Part shown: one piece after another, positions 1-10,100 of the stretch
How positions within the stretch are numbered: position 1 is the first letter of the stretch
Layout of the letters: the number at the start of each line of letters is the position of its first letter
Assembly (NCBI GenBank): GCA_963677475.2
Contig: CAXXQD010000021.1
Coordinates: forward strand, 558,001 to 622,000
Direction of reading: 5' to 3'
DNA: 64,000 nucleotides
Source of the DNA: JABMQB01 sp963677475
GTDB taxonomy: Bacteria; Bacteroidota; Bacteroidia; Bacteroidales; Prolixibacteraceae
The notes under the pieces: model-generated
What the model was told of the DNA's origin: nothing
The model's database searches: none
Seen by the model: the letters and a program-made list of their open reading frames with translations, nothing else
Translations under genes and position numbers: made by a program

Positions 1-46
1 ATCCTGTTTTTTAGGATATAGAACTCGGCTATTTAAAAATTAATTA

Positions 47-115
47 TATATTTGAACAATTAATTCATTTGTTCTATTATTATATAAATTAGAAAGTAAT
101 TAGAACAAATAGAAT
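47..115 (+). promoter_or_regulatory. Putative promoter and leader dyad of the ACP-like gene
   Basis: TATATTTG at 47-54 is an exact match to the Bacteroidota -7 element TAnnTTTG. No clear -33 TTTG is visible. Downstream, a perfect 10-bp inverted repeat (67-76 with 101-110, arm ATTTGTTCTA) extends to about 63-79/97-115 if single-base bulges are allowed. It would lie in the untranslated leader, ending 19 bases before the ATG at 134. It could be an operator or an mRNA structure. The function is inferred. Confidence 0.35.
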
Positions 116-133
116 AATGGTAACATTATAAAA

Positions 134-385
134 ATGGATTTAGAAAATAAAACAATACGCAGAAACCTTTATCGCGTTCTTCGAAAAACAGGGGTTCAGA
201 AAGAAGCTATTACAGAAAAAGCATCGTTTGTTGATGATTTATTTTTTGATTCAGTAGACTGGAAGATATTCACGTATTATTTAGAAAATATTTTCAAAGT
301 TACATTTAAAGACGAGGAACTAAAGCAATTAAAAAATGTGGAAGATACCTTGTCGTTGGTAATGCAGCATTACTATTTGAATTAA
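134..385 (+). CDS. Acyl carrier protein-like small protein
   Basis: This is an 83-residue protein with the layout of an acyl carrier protein. The segment DDLFFDSVDWKIF resembles the phosphopantetheine attachment motif (D-S-L-D-x-x-E-L/F), with Ser40 as the expected attachment residue. It is followed by an amphipathic helix and an acidic helix (FKDEELKQL), as in ACPs. It would carry acyl or aminoacyl groups as a thioester in the cytoplasm. It differs from housekeeping AcpP: it is basic at the N-terminus, and the canonical acidic residues after the Ser are partly replaced by Trp and Lys. No fatty-acid or polyketide enzyme follows it in the window, so its partner must lie upstream, outside the window, or elsewhere. 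A terminator follows at 411-436. The family call is fairly sure; the pathway is unknown. Confidence 0.65.
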   Translation: MDLENKTIRRNLYRVLRKTGVQKEAITEKASFVDDLFFDSVDWKIFTYYLENIFKVTFKDEELKQLKNVEDTLSLVMQHYYLN

Positions 386-410
386 CTTCTATGAAAAATT
401 GCAATAAGGG

Positions 411-436
411 GGGTTCCAAAACTGGAACCCTTTTTT
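411..436 (+). terminator. Rho-independent terminator of the ACP-like gene
   Basis: The 8-bp perfect stem GGGTTCCA/TGGAACCC (411-418 with 423-430) has a 4-base loop and is followed by six T. The T run overlaps the stop codon of the convergent DUF3160 gene. Confidence 0.8.
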
Positions 437-3014
437 AATGCTTCATAATTTTAATTGTTTCGCTATTTAAGCCATTTACTGTTATTTTACAAAAATATAG
501 GCCATTATTTATGCCTGTAAGATTAATGTTTTCGGAATACATGCCCGAGGATAAAAATTGGTCCGGCATTTCGTATACTGTTTCACCAAGGATGTTTACT
601 ATTTTAAATCCAACCATATCGTTTGATTTGAGGGAGAAACTAAGGGTTACATTGTCGGCAAACGGGTTAGGAAAACATTTAAGGTTACTTATACCTGATT
701 GATTCATAGATATTAAACCAGCGTCGAGGTATAACATTGAAGGTAATTCAGGACCTGCTTCTTTTGCTTCACCATTTTCACCGGCAAGGTAAATATTGGT
801 CCAGTCGGGTCGTTCCGGAATCGTGGATTTGATAACCATATCACTCCACTCTTCGTCTGTCATACGTTTAAAGTTTTCGGTAATTGTTTGGTAGTACGAC
901 ATGGTTGGCCCAACAAAAGCCATTTGTTCATTTTCGGTGGCAGGGCAGTCTGCAATAAAAACCCCCAAGTTTATTTCCCCAACGCCAACATGTAGAACTT
1001 TTCCAACTACATTTCCACTTTTATCGGTTGGTTGGGTATGAACATCCACAATAGTATAATCACCTGAAGCAGCATCCCATTCATCAAAAAACAATTCGCT
1101 GTACCATCCGGTATAAGGCGGCATCCCACTGCCACCCAATGCAAACAGCATGGATTGAAGCCATTCATTTTCATCGTCCGAAAAAGCTTCCCCATCCAGT
1201 TCTTTTTGGGCAAGTACTGATAACTTTTCGGTGACTTCAGCTAATTTTGGGAAGTAGTTTTTTATTTGATTCATTGATGTGCTGGTAAGGGAAATTTTCT
1301 GAAAGAAATTTCCTGCATTTTCGGCAAATTGTTTTACTGTACGATAAAACCCTGGATATGGCTCTACGTAAGAATACGGATAGGAGCAACCAGTACCACC
1401 TGTATATGACTGTTTTGCATACAGCAAATTATCATGCCTCAATTGAGCCCAACTTGCCAGTTGAGTGTTCATTTTTTCCTGGTGCCAGGCTGCCGATTGC
1501 ATAAACAATGGAAGTTCTTCCTGATTTTCCCGTGGATTTAATTCCCGGATGGAGTTTAACCAAACGTTGTATAAACTTTCGTCCCAGAATACTGGGTTTT
1601 TATGATCGACCAAATAGCGAAGGTTCGCCAATTGCCCTGAATAATAATACCGATCAAGCTCTTCCTGTAAGAAAGGCAAAACATCGTTGTTCCCGAGTGC
1701 AAAAAGGGCATCAAACGGATCGGGCATCATTCGCAATTTTTTCTCTCCATTAAACACAATTTTATCGTAAACAACATTGCCTAAAATATACGAATCAATA
1801 ATAAAACGTTGACCCGACAATTTATATGAAATGGGCAAAACCCCTGGTTCGTCGGAAAACGGGTCCATGATATAAAAATTGCTCAGGATTTTTTGAGATA
1901 GTTCAGGTAATTGTTGCAAGTTGCTCAAAAAATTGCTAAAGGTAATGCTGTCGGTTAACTGGCTGGCAGTTGAAATTCCCGCTGCTGTGATTGCAGATTG
2001 GTATTCATCGGGTGTGGCATTATCGCTTTCGCCAACCAAATAGTTAATTATTTCTTCGTTCTGTTCAAAAAGGCTTTTTTTGTTGGATGTTTGAACCAGT
2101 TCATTGCACATAAAGGCTGCTATGTTCATCCGTTGGATTTCTACAAATGCCCAGTCGGTTTCAAACGGGTTTTTGGGTGGTGGAGTGATCAAAAAATCGA
2201 TCCTTCCCAGCCACATCATTGTTCTGAAATAAGGTTCTAATGAAGGGAACCCCCAAATCTTATCTTCTTCCGTGTAAACGTAATGTCCCCTAACCGTAAA
2301 TTGACTGAAATCAAGTTTTCTTTTTCGTTCATCAAATGTAAAAAGTGGTAAATTCACCATTTGCTCGTTACCAATGGCTTCCCATATTGCATTTAAACGA
2401 TCATTGTTTGTATAATTCGATGGTTGGAGTTCGTCTTTAATAAGTGAATATGTAATGGTAATATATAATGCAGCATCTTCCACTCCGGTTTCCAGGATTG
2501 AAGTCCCCTGGTATTTTGCGTGTAGGTCTGGGATACTATTATATAAAGATTCAAGGTATTGTTCGAGGTTATTTTTCATGATTTCCCTTTCCAGGGTTTT
2601 CAAGATTTTATCGTACGAAGCATGTAATGCATGCAAAATCGCATCGCTTGTTATAAAAACCGGCAAGTCATGATTGTATATGGTATGAAAAGCGTCGCCA
2701 AATGATCTATGCGACATCCGTTCGGAAACAAAAAAGCGGTTTTTTTCCAGAAGGGATAGTTCATCGTTTGTTAATTCAAGTTTTTGGGTGATCGAGTCCA
2801 AATAAGCGATTTGATCGAATGTTGGAAGATTTTCAAATCCTTTAAAATAGGCTTCATTGGGCAGTGGGAATTCATTCTTAAGCTGTGAACTTGTCAGATC
2901 GATTGTTGAATTCCTATAGCTTTTATATGCTTCAGAGTTAAAAACTTCTTGTCCTTCAGATTTAGTTACAAATAAAATAGCTAGAAAAAGTATGGCTAAG
3001 ATTCGGTAAGTCAT
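435..3014 (-). CDS. Secreted DUF3160 protein with T9SS sorting domain
   Basis: This 859-residue protein has an N-terminal signal peptide (about residues 1-21, ending KSEG before QEVF). A long central region matches the DUF3160 family, recognisable by the YNHDLPVFITSDAILHALH block at about residues 114-132. The last ~75 residues form a type A T9SS C-terminal sorting domain (CFPNPFADNVTL near the start, basic end IKIMKH). It should therefore cross the inner membrane by Sec and the outer membrane by the T9SS, and be released or anchored at the surface. The biochemical role of DUF3160 is not established. The gene stands alone: 114 bases upstream is the end of the S4-protein operon, and a terminator separates it from the convergent ACP gene. 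Family and export route are confident; activity is unknown. Confidence 0.85.
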   Translation of the reverse strand: MTYRILAILFLAILFVTKSEGQEVFNSEAYKSYRNSTIDLTSSQLKNEFPLPNEAYFKGFENLPTFDQIAYLDSITQKLELTNDELSLLEKNRFFVSERMSHRSFGDAFHTIYNHDLPVFITSDAILHALHASYDKILKTLEREIMKNNLEQYLESLYNSIPDLHAKYQGTSILETGVEDAALYITITYSLIKDELQPSNYTNNDRLNAIWEAIGNEQMVNLPLFTFDERKRKLDFSQFTVRGHYVYTEEDKIWGFPSLEPYFRTMMWLGRIDFLITPPPKNPFETDWAFVEIQRMNIAAFMCNELVQTSNKKSLFEQNEEIINYLVGESDNATPDEYQSAITAAGISTASQLTDSITFSNFLSNLQQLPELSQKILSNFYIMDPFSDEPGVLPISYKLSGQRFIIDSYILGNVVYDKIVFNGEKKLRMMPDPFDALFALGNNDVLPFLQEELDRYYYSGQLANLRYLVDHKNPVFWDESLYNVWLNSIRELNPRENQEELPLFMQSAAWHQEKMNTQLASWAQLRHDNLLYAKQSYTGGTGCSYPYSYVEPYPGFYRTVKQFAENAGNFFQKISLTSTSMNQIKNYFPKLAEVTEKLSVLAQKELDGEAFSDDENEWLQSMLFALGGSGMPPYTGWYSELFFDEWDAASGDYTIVDVHTQPTDKSGNVVGKVLHVGVGEINLGVFIADCPATENEQMAFVGPTMSYYQTITENFKRMTDEEWSDMVIKSTIPERPDWTNIYLAGENGEAKEAGPELPSMLYLDAGLISMNQSGISNLKCFPNPFADNVTLSFSLKSNDMVGFKIVNILGETVYEMPDQFLSSGMYSENINLTGINNGLYFCKITVNGLNSETIKIMKH

Positions 3015-3128
3015 GATTCAGGTTTTTATGTGTTAACATCGATTAAATTTACGTATAAAAACTCAAAATTCTTTGAAAATCAAAGTTTTTCTTGTTTGGG
3101 TAAGATGCCGGATTCGGTAAAAGGTTGC

Positions 3129-3335
3129 TTATAAAATTTTTATTTTTTGCCCGTTCACTTCAAGAATATCGCCTTGCCGTAATTTTGCCCTTTTCCGAGT
3201 TTCAATTTGTCCGTTGCGCAATACTATTTCATCTTCCACAATAAGTTTTGCATGCCCTCCAGTTTCAGCAATTCCGAGTATTTTTAGGAGTTTTATAAGT
3301 TCAATAAATTCCCCTTTAAGTTTGTATTCTATCAT
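3129..3335 (-). CDS. Small S4-domain RNA-binding protein (YbcJ type)
   Basis: This is a 68-residue protein consisting almost entirely of an S4-like fold: FIELIKLLKILGIAETGGHAK, then IVLRNGQIETRKRAKLRQGD, then a short beta end. It resembles the YbcJ/YaaA-type stand-alone S4 proteins proposed to bind structured RNA. Its ATG overlaps the stop of the upstream peptidase gene by four bases (ATGA at 3335-3332), so it is probably translationally coupled. It is the last gene of the six-gene minus-strand operon. The RNA target is unknown. Confidence 0.8.
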   Translation of the reverse strand: MIEYKLKGEFIELIKLLKILGIAETGGHAKLIVEDEIVLRNGQIETRKRAKLRQGDILEVNGQKIKIL

Positions 3336-4417
3336 TTTAAATTCAGTTTTTTTGCTATTTCATCAGGAACTGCCTTTTTATGCACTAATATGGCAATTGT
3401 TTTAAGTTTAACATAGTCTTCCGACATGTAAAGAAAGCCATTTAGAGGATTGCTGCTTTCACCCCACGAATTTTTTGTATAAAAATACCGACGGTTGTTT
3501 TCATCTTTTGCCAACCCGACAATATGCATTAAATGATCGTCGGTTGTTTCTCTGTTTAAGAAAGTCTCCTGCCTTTGTTTCTGATCTACGTTCCCAATTT
3601 CATTTTCGGGCAAATCTGCAATACCTTTTTTAAATTCAAATGATTTTTCGCTGTTATCGCCATCCCAACAAACTGTAAACCCTTTTCTGATTGCATTTCT
3701 AATAGTCTGCATCAGTTCTTCAATTGGCACATTATAGTATGGCGCATGAGCCCAATTGTCGGGAATTTCCAATACAAACTGCGAATAGAAAGGATGGTGT
3801 TCATAAGAAGTAATTTCTATATAAGCATCCGGGTCAAAACCCAGGAAGTCCTGAAAGGCTTTTGCAGTAAAAGTAGTACCCTCAAAAGTGAAGTTTTTAG
3901 GGAATTTACCGATATGTCTGGTTAGGATTGGCTTTGTAATTTTCTCTGTATCAAAAGCAAACTTTCGTGTTTTTTTATTGACGGTTTCTGCTTCTTTACT
4001 TAAATTGTTTACAAGATCATGATGGGAAAACCTTTCGTCCATGAGTTTTCCAGGATAGGATTCATTGCTAACCAAGCCGTTTTCACGAATTACATTCATT
4101 ACATCGTGTGCCTGTCCGCCTTCGCTAAAATTATTTTCGCCGTGATAAAAAAGGTATTGTTTTACCTTATTTTCATAGGTCTTTGCCACAAAATACATTT
4201 CTGAAAGGTCGAATTCGCCTTTCCCCATTCTTATAAGTTCCGATTCGATAAAGCTTGTGGTTGCAAAACTCCAGCAAGTGCCTGTATTGCCCTGGTTTTT
4301 TACTGAGGTACAAGCCAGGATAATTTCATCGTTTATTTCAATATTGCCAACTTTTTTGGCTTGCGCAAAGCTACAGACGATTATAAAAACTAAAAGTATT
4401 GAAATCCTTTCTTTCAT
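3332..4417 (-). CDS. Papain-like cysteine peptidase (C1B, bleomycin hydrolase/aminopeptidase C type) with signal peptide
   Basis: This 361-residue protein has the full papain-like catalytic set: oxyanion Gln42 and Cys48 in KNQGNTGTCWSFAT, His298 in HLMHIVGLAKD and Asn316 in YTKNSWG. Segment order and spacing fit the C1B group (PepC/bleomycin hydrolase). Unlike the usual cytosolic hexamers of about 450 residues, it is shorter and starts with a hydrophobic leader (ISILLVFIIVCSFAQA), so it is probably exported to the periplasm. The substrate is unknown; aminopeptidase activity is the family expectation. It overlaps the S4 gene by four bases and follows the MmcQ-like gene by four bases. Confidence 0.85.
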   Translation of the reverse strand: MKERISILLVFIIVCSFAQAKKVGNIEINDEIILACTSVKNQGNTGTCWSFATTSFIESELIRMGKGEFDLSEMYFVAKTYENKVKQYLFYHGENNFSEGGQAHDVMNVIRENGLVSNESYPGKLMDERFSHHDLVNNLSKEAETVNKKTRKFAFDTEKITKPILTRHIGKFPKNFTFEGTTFTAKAFQDFLGFDPDAYIEITSYEHHPFYSQFVLEIPDNWAHAPYYNVPIEELMQTIRNAIRKGFTVCWDGDNSEKSFEFKKGIADLPENEIGNVDQKQRQETFLNRETTDDHLMHIVGLAKDENNRRYFYTKNSWGESSNPLNGFLYMSEDYVKLKTIAILVHKKAVPDEIAKKLNLK

Positions 4418-4421
4418 TATG

Positions 4422-4778
4422 TCACGATAAGTTTTTAAGTTCTTCTTTTAGTTTTTTGCTCAGGCTTGCGGCAACTGACTCGTATGATTCTGTTATCCAT
4501 TCCCTAAGTATTTGGTCTTTAATGCTGCCATCCATTTCAACGGTATTCCAATATTTTTTGCTCACATGATAGCCGGGAATAACCGCCGGGTATTCTTCCC
4601 GCATTTGTATTATCTTTTCAGGATCGTTTTTTATGGTTATCCGAAAATCTCCTTCCAAATTGGTCAGTAAAAAAATCTTCCCCATAACTTTAAATACCAT
4701 CACTGTTTCGTTAAACGGGAATCCTTCGGAAGAACCTTTAAGGTTTAAACAAAATTCTCTTAATTGCTCGATATTCAT
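4422..4778 (-). CDS. MmcQ/YjbR family protein
   Basis: This is a 118-residue protein of the MmcQ/YjbR family, a small alpha/beta fold with a CyaY-like (double wing) shape sometimes annotated as DNA-binding. Recognisable parts are the N-terminal LREFCLNLKGSSEGFPF, the central KVMGKIFLLTN and the conserved VSKKYWNTVEMDGSI. Length is normal. Molecular function is not established for the family. It sits in the operon 48 bases after yraN and four bases before the cysteine peptidase gene. Confidence 0.85.
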   Translation of the reverse strand: MNIEQLREFCLNLKGSSEGFPFNETVMVFKVMGKIFLLTNLEGDFRITIKNDPEKIIQMREEYPAVIPGYHVSKKYWNTVEMDGSIKDQILREWITESYESVAASLSKKLKEELKNLS

Positions 4779-4826
4779 AGCTGAAAAATTTATGTAAAAG
4801 TATATGAAAAACCGGGTTTAAAAAAC

Positions 4827-5189
4827 CTACATTCCCGGGTAAAATGCATCTTTAAAATGCTCAAGTTCATGATTATCTTTCCAAAAGATTATGGTAACAA
4901 CATCGAACCGGGTTTCGAAATTTAGGTCATGATCCAAAATATAGGCTTCAGCAGCATCGATTATATGCCTGATTTTTCGCTGGGTAACAGCTTCCGATGG
5001 ATGGTTGAACCTCAATCCGCTGGTTGATTTTACTTCCACAATTACAAGCATTTCACCGTCTTTGGCAATAATATCCAATTCTTTATGCCCATAGTGCCAG
5101 TTTCTGTCCAGTATTTTATAACCCAAATTTGTTAGGTATTGCACAGCCAGGTTTTCCCCTTTTTCTCCTAATTCACGTGTGGTGGCCAT
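4827..5189 (-). CDS. yraN: YraN family (UPF0102) putative endonuclease
   Basis: The 120-residue product matches YraN/UPF0102, a small protein with a PD-(D/E)xK nuclease-like core. The expected residues are present: Glu37 and Asp39 in HKELDIIA, then Glu52-Val-Lys54 in IVEVKS, preceded by the usual GEKGENLAVQYL helix. Length is typical. The family is often found near ribonuclease HII and DNA-uptake genes and is thought to act on DNA or Holliday-type structures, but this is not settled. Its ATG shares one base with the stop of ldcA (TAATG arrangement), so the two are coupled. Confidence 0.9.
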   Translation of the reverse strand: MATTRELGEKGENLAVQYLTNLGYKILDRNWHYGHKELDIIAKDGEMLVIVEVKSTSGLRFNHPSEAVTQRKIRHIIDAAEAYILDHDLNFETRFDVVTIIFWKDNHELEHFKDAFYPGM

Positions 5190-6094
5190 TAGATTTTGTT
5201 TAGCTTACATTCGTCCTCAGCAACTTTCAAACGATATTTTTCGCCAAACGAAAGCGCAACATTTTCTGCACCATGCCCTGCAGGAAAATTAAAACAGACC
5301 GGAAAATCATAAGCTTCAACGCCATCAAGAATAATGTTTTTAATAGATTTCCCGAAAGGGATTGTATTGTCTTTCATATCGGTAAACCCACCCACCACAA
5401 GGCCTTTTAACCGACTTAGTTTATCACCTAATTTTAGTTGATACATGATCCGGTCAACTTTATACAAATACTCATTGATATCTTCGATAAATAGAATTTT
5501 CCCATTCATATCAAGTTCGTAGGGTGTTCCCATCAAGCTGGAAATTATGGAAAGGTTTCCACCCTTCAATTCACCCTCAACAATACCTGTTTTATTAAAT
5601 GAATCGGGACTAATTGTGTACGAGGATGCTTTGTTGCTCAACAAATCGATAAGGGAATGAAGGTTATTTGTGGCATTTCCTTTTTCATCTAAAAAATAGC
5701 GTGGCATTGCCCCATGAATAGAAGCAAAACCCAATGAACTAAGACAGTTATGTAAAACGGTAATGTCGCTAAACCCAACAACCCATTTAGGGTACTTCTT
5801 AAACAACGAAAAATTTAGGTGTTCCACAATTTGCACAGCACCGTAACCGCCTCTGGAGCAAATAATTGCCCGGCATTCAGGATCGTTTAGGGCGGTTTGA
5901 AAATCTTCCAGTCTTTGCTCAACTGTTCCTGCAAACTGAAAATGTTCCTGAAAAGCATGTTTCCCGATTTCGACTTTGTAACCCTGCTTTTGGAGCCAGG
6001 ATACTGCGGGCAAAACGTTCTCTTTTTTAATTTTGCCGGCCGGGGAAACGATCCAAATCTTATCGCCTTTTTTTATGGGAGGAGGAATTCTCAT
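5189..6094 (-). CDS. ldcA: LD-carboxypeptidase (peptidase family S66)
   Basis: This 301-residue protein is an S66 serine peptidase, which removes the terminal D-alanine from tetrapeptide muropeptides during murein recycling. The catalytic triad of the family is visible: Ser109 in the nucleophile elbow VVGFSDITVLH, Glu204 in LFIEDINEYLYK and His274 in FPAGHGAENV. The SRGGYGAVQ motif near residue 80 is also typical. No signal peptide is present, consistent with cytoplasmic recycling. It follows the HAD gene by 42 bases and overlaps yraN by one base. Confidence 0.92.
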   Translation of the reverse strand: MRIPPPIKKGDKIWIVSPAGKIKKENVLPAVSWLQKQGYKVEIGKHAFQEHFQFAGTVEQRLEDFQTALNDPECRAIICSRGGYGAVQIVEHLNFSLFKKYPKWVVGFSDITVLHNCLSSLGFASIHGAMPRYFLDEKGNATNNLHSLIDLLSNKASSYTISPDSFNKTGIVEGELKGGNLSIISSLMGTPYELDMNGKILFIEDINEYLYKVDRIMYQLKLGDKLSRLKGLVVGGFTDMKDNTIPFGKSIKNIILDGVEAYDFPVCFNFPAGHGAENVALSFGEKYRLKVAEDECKLNKI

Positions 6095-6136
6095 GATTTA
6101 AAATTAATGAAGTGATCAAACAAATCAAAATACATG

Positions 6137-6787
6137 TTAAACAAGTATCTCAAACAATTCTCCCACAGTATCGACCATAAAATCGGGCTTCGATTCGCGA
6201 AGTGCATCTTCTTTCCCAAAACCATAGGTAACAGCAATAGTGGCAAGTCTGTTTTCTTTGCCACCTTCAATATCAAAAACGGTGTCGCCAATCATTACTA
6301 TTTCATTCGAAGATTGCAATTGTTGAGCCTCCATTAATTCTGAAATTATTGCAGATTTGCCAGCTTTTTTACCACCATAATCTGCCCCTTTAAGTTGAAT
6401 AATATATTTGTCGATGTCAAAATGAGCTACAATTTTAGAAGCATATTTTTCGAGTTTAGAGGTGGCAATATACATCCTTAGGCCAGTATTGTCAAGTTCA
6501 TCTAACATCTCTAAAATGCCAGGATAAGGTTCATTTTGGTGCCATCCGTTTTCGCCAAAATATTCCCTGAAATACTCAACTGCCAACTTTGTGTTTCGTT
6601 CGTTCATCCCAAATAAATTACTGAAGCCCCATTGAAGAGGAGGTCCAATAAATTGTTCAAGGATTTGTTCGGTAAAATTATCGACATGCATTTGCCCCAA
6701 TGCATATTTCAACGAGTTTTTTATTCCTTGGGTATTGTCGGTCAGGGTTCCGTCAAGATCGAAAATAATATGTGAAAATTGAGACAT
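6137..6787 (-). CDS. HAD-family phosphatase (phosphoglycolate phosphatase-like)
   Basis: This is a HAD hydrolase with motif I FDLDGTLTD (nucleophile Asp and acid/base Asp), a Thr/Ser in YIATSKLEKY (motif II), Lys in GGKKAGKSAI (motif III) and motif IV MIGDTVFDIEGG. The cap is the small alpha-helical type of the Gph/PGP branch. The ATG at 6787 gives a 216-residue protein starting MSQFSHIIFDLDG, the usual distance to motif I. A longer frame opens at 6835 but adds 16 residues with no family support. Likely substrate: a small phosphorylated metabolite. First gene of the minus-strand operon, 42 bases before ldcA. Confidence 0.88.
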   Translation of the reverse strand: MSQFSHIIFDLDGTLTDNTQGIKNSLKYALGQMHVDNFTEQILEQFIGPPLQWGFSNLFGMNERNTKLAVEYFREYFGENGWHQNEPYPGILEMLDELDNTGLRMYIATSKLEKYASKIVAHFDIDKYIIQLKGADYGGKKAGKSAIISELMEAQQLQSSNEIVMIGDTVFDIEGGKENRLATIAVTYGFGKEDALRESKPDFMVDTVGELFEILV

Positions 6788-7111
6788 AGGACTTTTGTAA
6801 TGGATTCTTACAGCTATAAATTTATTAGTTGGCAAAATAACTGTTTTTGCTGGATATTGTGGATTTATGCTGGTAATTTAAAGCTTTGTTGGGTGGCTTA
6901 TTTTACCAAAATCAATCATTTATTTAATGACATACGGATTGTGCCCAGAATTTGGGCAAGCATGCTTAAAGATTTAACTCAAAGTTTTGTATCATTGTAC
7001 TCCCTAATTTAACAAGGGGAAGTAGGGTTCCAAAGAAAATTAAATTGAAGGATTTTCGTACAATATTATTTTAATATTAGAGTTTATCCTTAAGCTGTTA
7101 ATAAAGGTTTT

Positions 7112-10100
7112 TTGAAGAATAGAATTTTACATAGCATATTAATTGTTTTAATGTTGACGTTAGTCTCGGGTTGTTCAACTAAAAAGAACACCAGGGTTTC
7201 GCGTACATTTCACAATGTTACTTCCCATTACAACATTTATTTCAATGCAAATGAAAGCCTAAAAGCCGGAGAAGCCCGCATTGAAAAAATGATAGAAGAC
7301 GATTATACAAGGGTATTGCCCATTTATAAAGATAGTGATCCATCGGCGGCGAAATTAGCTAATGCAGATATGGAAAACATTATCTTAAAATCATCCAAAC
7401 TTATCAAGGTTCATTCGATTACCAAAAGGCTGAAGAGAAAAAAGGGGAAGAAATCGAAAAAATACATGGATTTTGCCAGTAAAGAAGAATTTAACAAATG
7501 GATCGACGATAGTTATCTTCTTATGGGCAAGGCTTATTTCTACCAGGATAAATTTATTTCGGCGATTGATAATTTCTCGTATGTAGTCCGTAAATTTTCG
7601 CAAGAAGAAACCAAATACGATGCTTTTCTGTGGCTGATCCGGTCATACACCGAAATGGAAAGGTATGCCGAAGCATCAGAGTTAATCCAATCGTTGCAGG
7701 GCGACGATGCCTTCCCAAAAAGGCTGGAGCGCGATTTTGCCATTATTACGGCGGATTATTACATGCAGCAAAATGATTATGCTGAGGCTATTAAATACCT
7801 GGACATTGCAGTGAACAAAACATTCTGGAAAAAACAGAAAGCAAGGTTAACTTTTATTGCGGCACAGTTGTACCAGGAGTTGGGTGATTATACCAATTCA
7901 TCGAATAAATTCAGGGAGGTAACAAAACTGAATGCCCCCTATAAAATGGCTTTTAACGCACGGATAAATGCAGCTGGGGTTTACACTGGGCAGGGCGATA
8001 CTGAAAAGCTTAAAAAAGAGTTGGGCAAGATGTTGCGCGACAAAAAAAATACGGAATTCCAGGATCAGATTTATTATGCTTTGGGGAATATTTTCTTTAA
8101 AGAAGGGAATTCGGAACTTGCCGTTGAAAATTTCAGGAGCTCGGTTTCAACTAGTGTTTCGAACGATTTCCAACTGGCTTTGTCAGCAATTACCCTGGCC
8201 GATATTTATTTCGATCATATGGAGTACAGAAATTCTCAGGCATATTACGACAGCGCCATGGTTGTAATCGACGAAAATTATCCGAACCATAAAAATATAA
8301 CCATCAGGTACAACAACCTGACACAGTTGGTGGAGAACCTTGTGTTGGTTGAACGGGAAGACAGCTTGCAAAAAATTGCATTGATGGAACCAGCAGAACG
8401 AAATGCCTTGATTGATGAAATGATTGCTGCCGAAGAAGAAAAACAGCAACAATTAGATTTAGCTGCCAGTGGAGTAGGTGGGAACAATGCAGGATTTTAC
8501 AGGGCCAACGAAAACAGGTTTGGTTTGGGAAGTACTTCGACCGGGGGAGGTTGGTATTTTTATAACCCGCAAACTGTTTCGTATGGGAAAAACCAGTTCC
8601 AGCAACTATGGGGACGAAGAAAACTGGAAGACAACTGGCGAAGGGCAAACAAAGGTTCCAACTCGGTTGATTTACTGGACGAGTTTGGTGAGCCTGAGGA
8701 AGAGGAGGAAATGGTAGTCCGAATCGAAGATCCTTTAAAAAGGGAATATTATACACAGGACCTTCCGTTAACCGATTCCCTCATGACGGCCTCACATGAC
8801 AAAATAAAAGATGCACTTTACAATGCAGGAAAAATTTTTAAATCGGAATTTTCAAATTACGAACGGTCTATTGAAGCATTTGAAGATTTAAATGAAAGGT
8901 ACCCTGACAATGTATATGTATTATCGGCATATTTTGATTTATATGATTTAAATGAATTGTTGGGAGATAAATCCCGTTCCGATTATTATCGAAACCTGAT
9001 TATACAAAGATATCCGGATAGCAAATATGCCAAATACCTGCTTAATCCAAATTTCTTTATTGATTTAGAAATGCAAAAAGATAGTTTGAACCGTTTGTAC
9101 CAATATACTTTTAGCAAGTATAAAACGGGGCAATATGCACAGGTTGTCACGCTCACAAGTCAGATGAACGATTTGGAACCGGATAGTATAATAATTCCTA
9201 AAATTGATTTTTTAAGAACGGTTGCCCTTGGTGTTCAAGCTAAGAATATGCAAACCTTGGAAACTGGCTTAAGAGGCTATACCGAACAATATCCCAAAAA
9301 GGAAACGACGGTTTTAGCCGAGCAAATACTTTCGTTGATTGAAGACAGTACCCTGGCGGATTACCAAAAACTGGTGGAGCTTGGTTACCTGAACGATGAA
9401 ATTCAAAATGAAGAATTAAAGGCAGATAACACCAATATCAATGATGAATTTGGAGGTAAGTTTGATTACGACGAAGATCTTTTACATTACTTCATAGTTG
9501 CTTATCCAAGATCTGCCGAAGTGGATGTGAACCGTTTAAAATTTGATATCGCAAATTATAACATCGACCACTACACCAAAATTGATTTCGATATAGAAAC
9601 CGAAAACCTCGATAATAAAACAGCATTCTTAATTGTGAGGGCCTTAAGCAGTAAACAGAACAGCCTTATTTATTTTAGGTCGATTATAAGGCAATCTGAA
9701 GTTTTCCAAGCTTTGACGGATGTTGATTATATAAACATTGTGGCATCTTCCTCCAATTACCGGGCAATATTAGCTGATAAGTCTTTATCTGATTATTTAC
9801 GCTTTTTTGTGAAGAATTACAGCCGGTTTATTGGGTCAAATTTTGAAGATGAAGAGTTTGATAACATTTCTCCGGAAGAAATGATGGCCAAAGTTGAAGA
9901 ACAAGAGGATGCTTTGGAAGAGCAAGGTACTTTTGTTTTGGTCAACAAAGGGGTTGAGGGAAGTATATACAACAACAATGTGGATACCAGCCAGTGTTTT
10001 GTGCTTGCAGTGCAAAATGCCGGAAATTTAATTAGACCGGTACTTTCCAAGTTTTCTACATTTAACACCAATAATTTTAGGACCTGGAACCTTGCTTTGC

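Noticed and set aside
6788..6835. Upstream extension of the HAD phosphatase
   Set aside because: The extra 16 residues precede the motif I region without family support; the internal ATG gives the normal spacing to FDLDGT.
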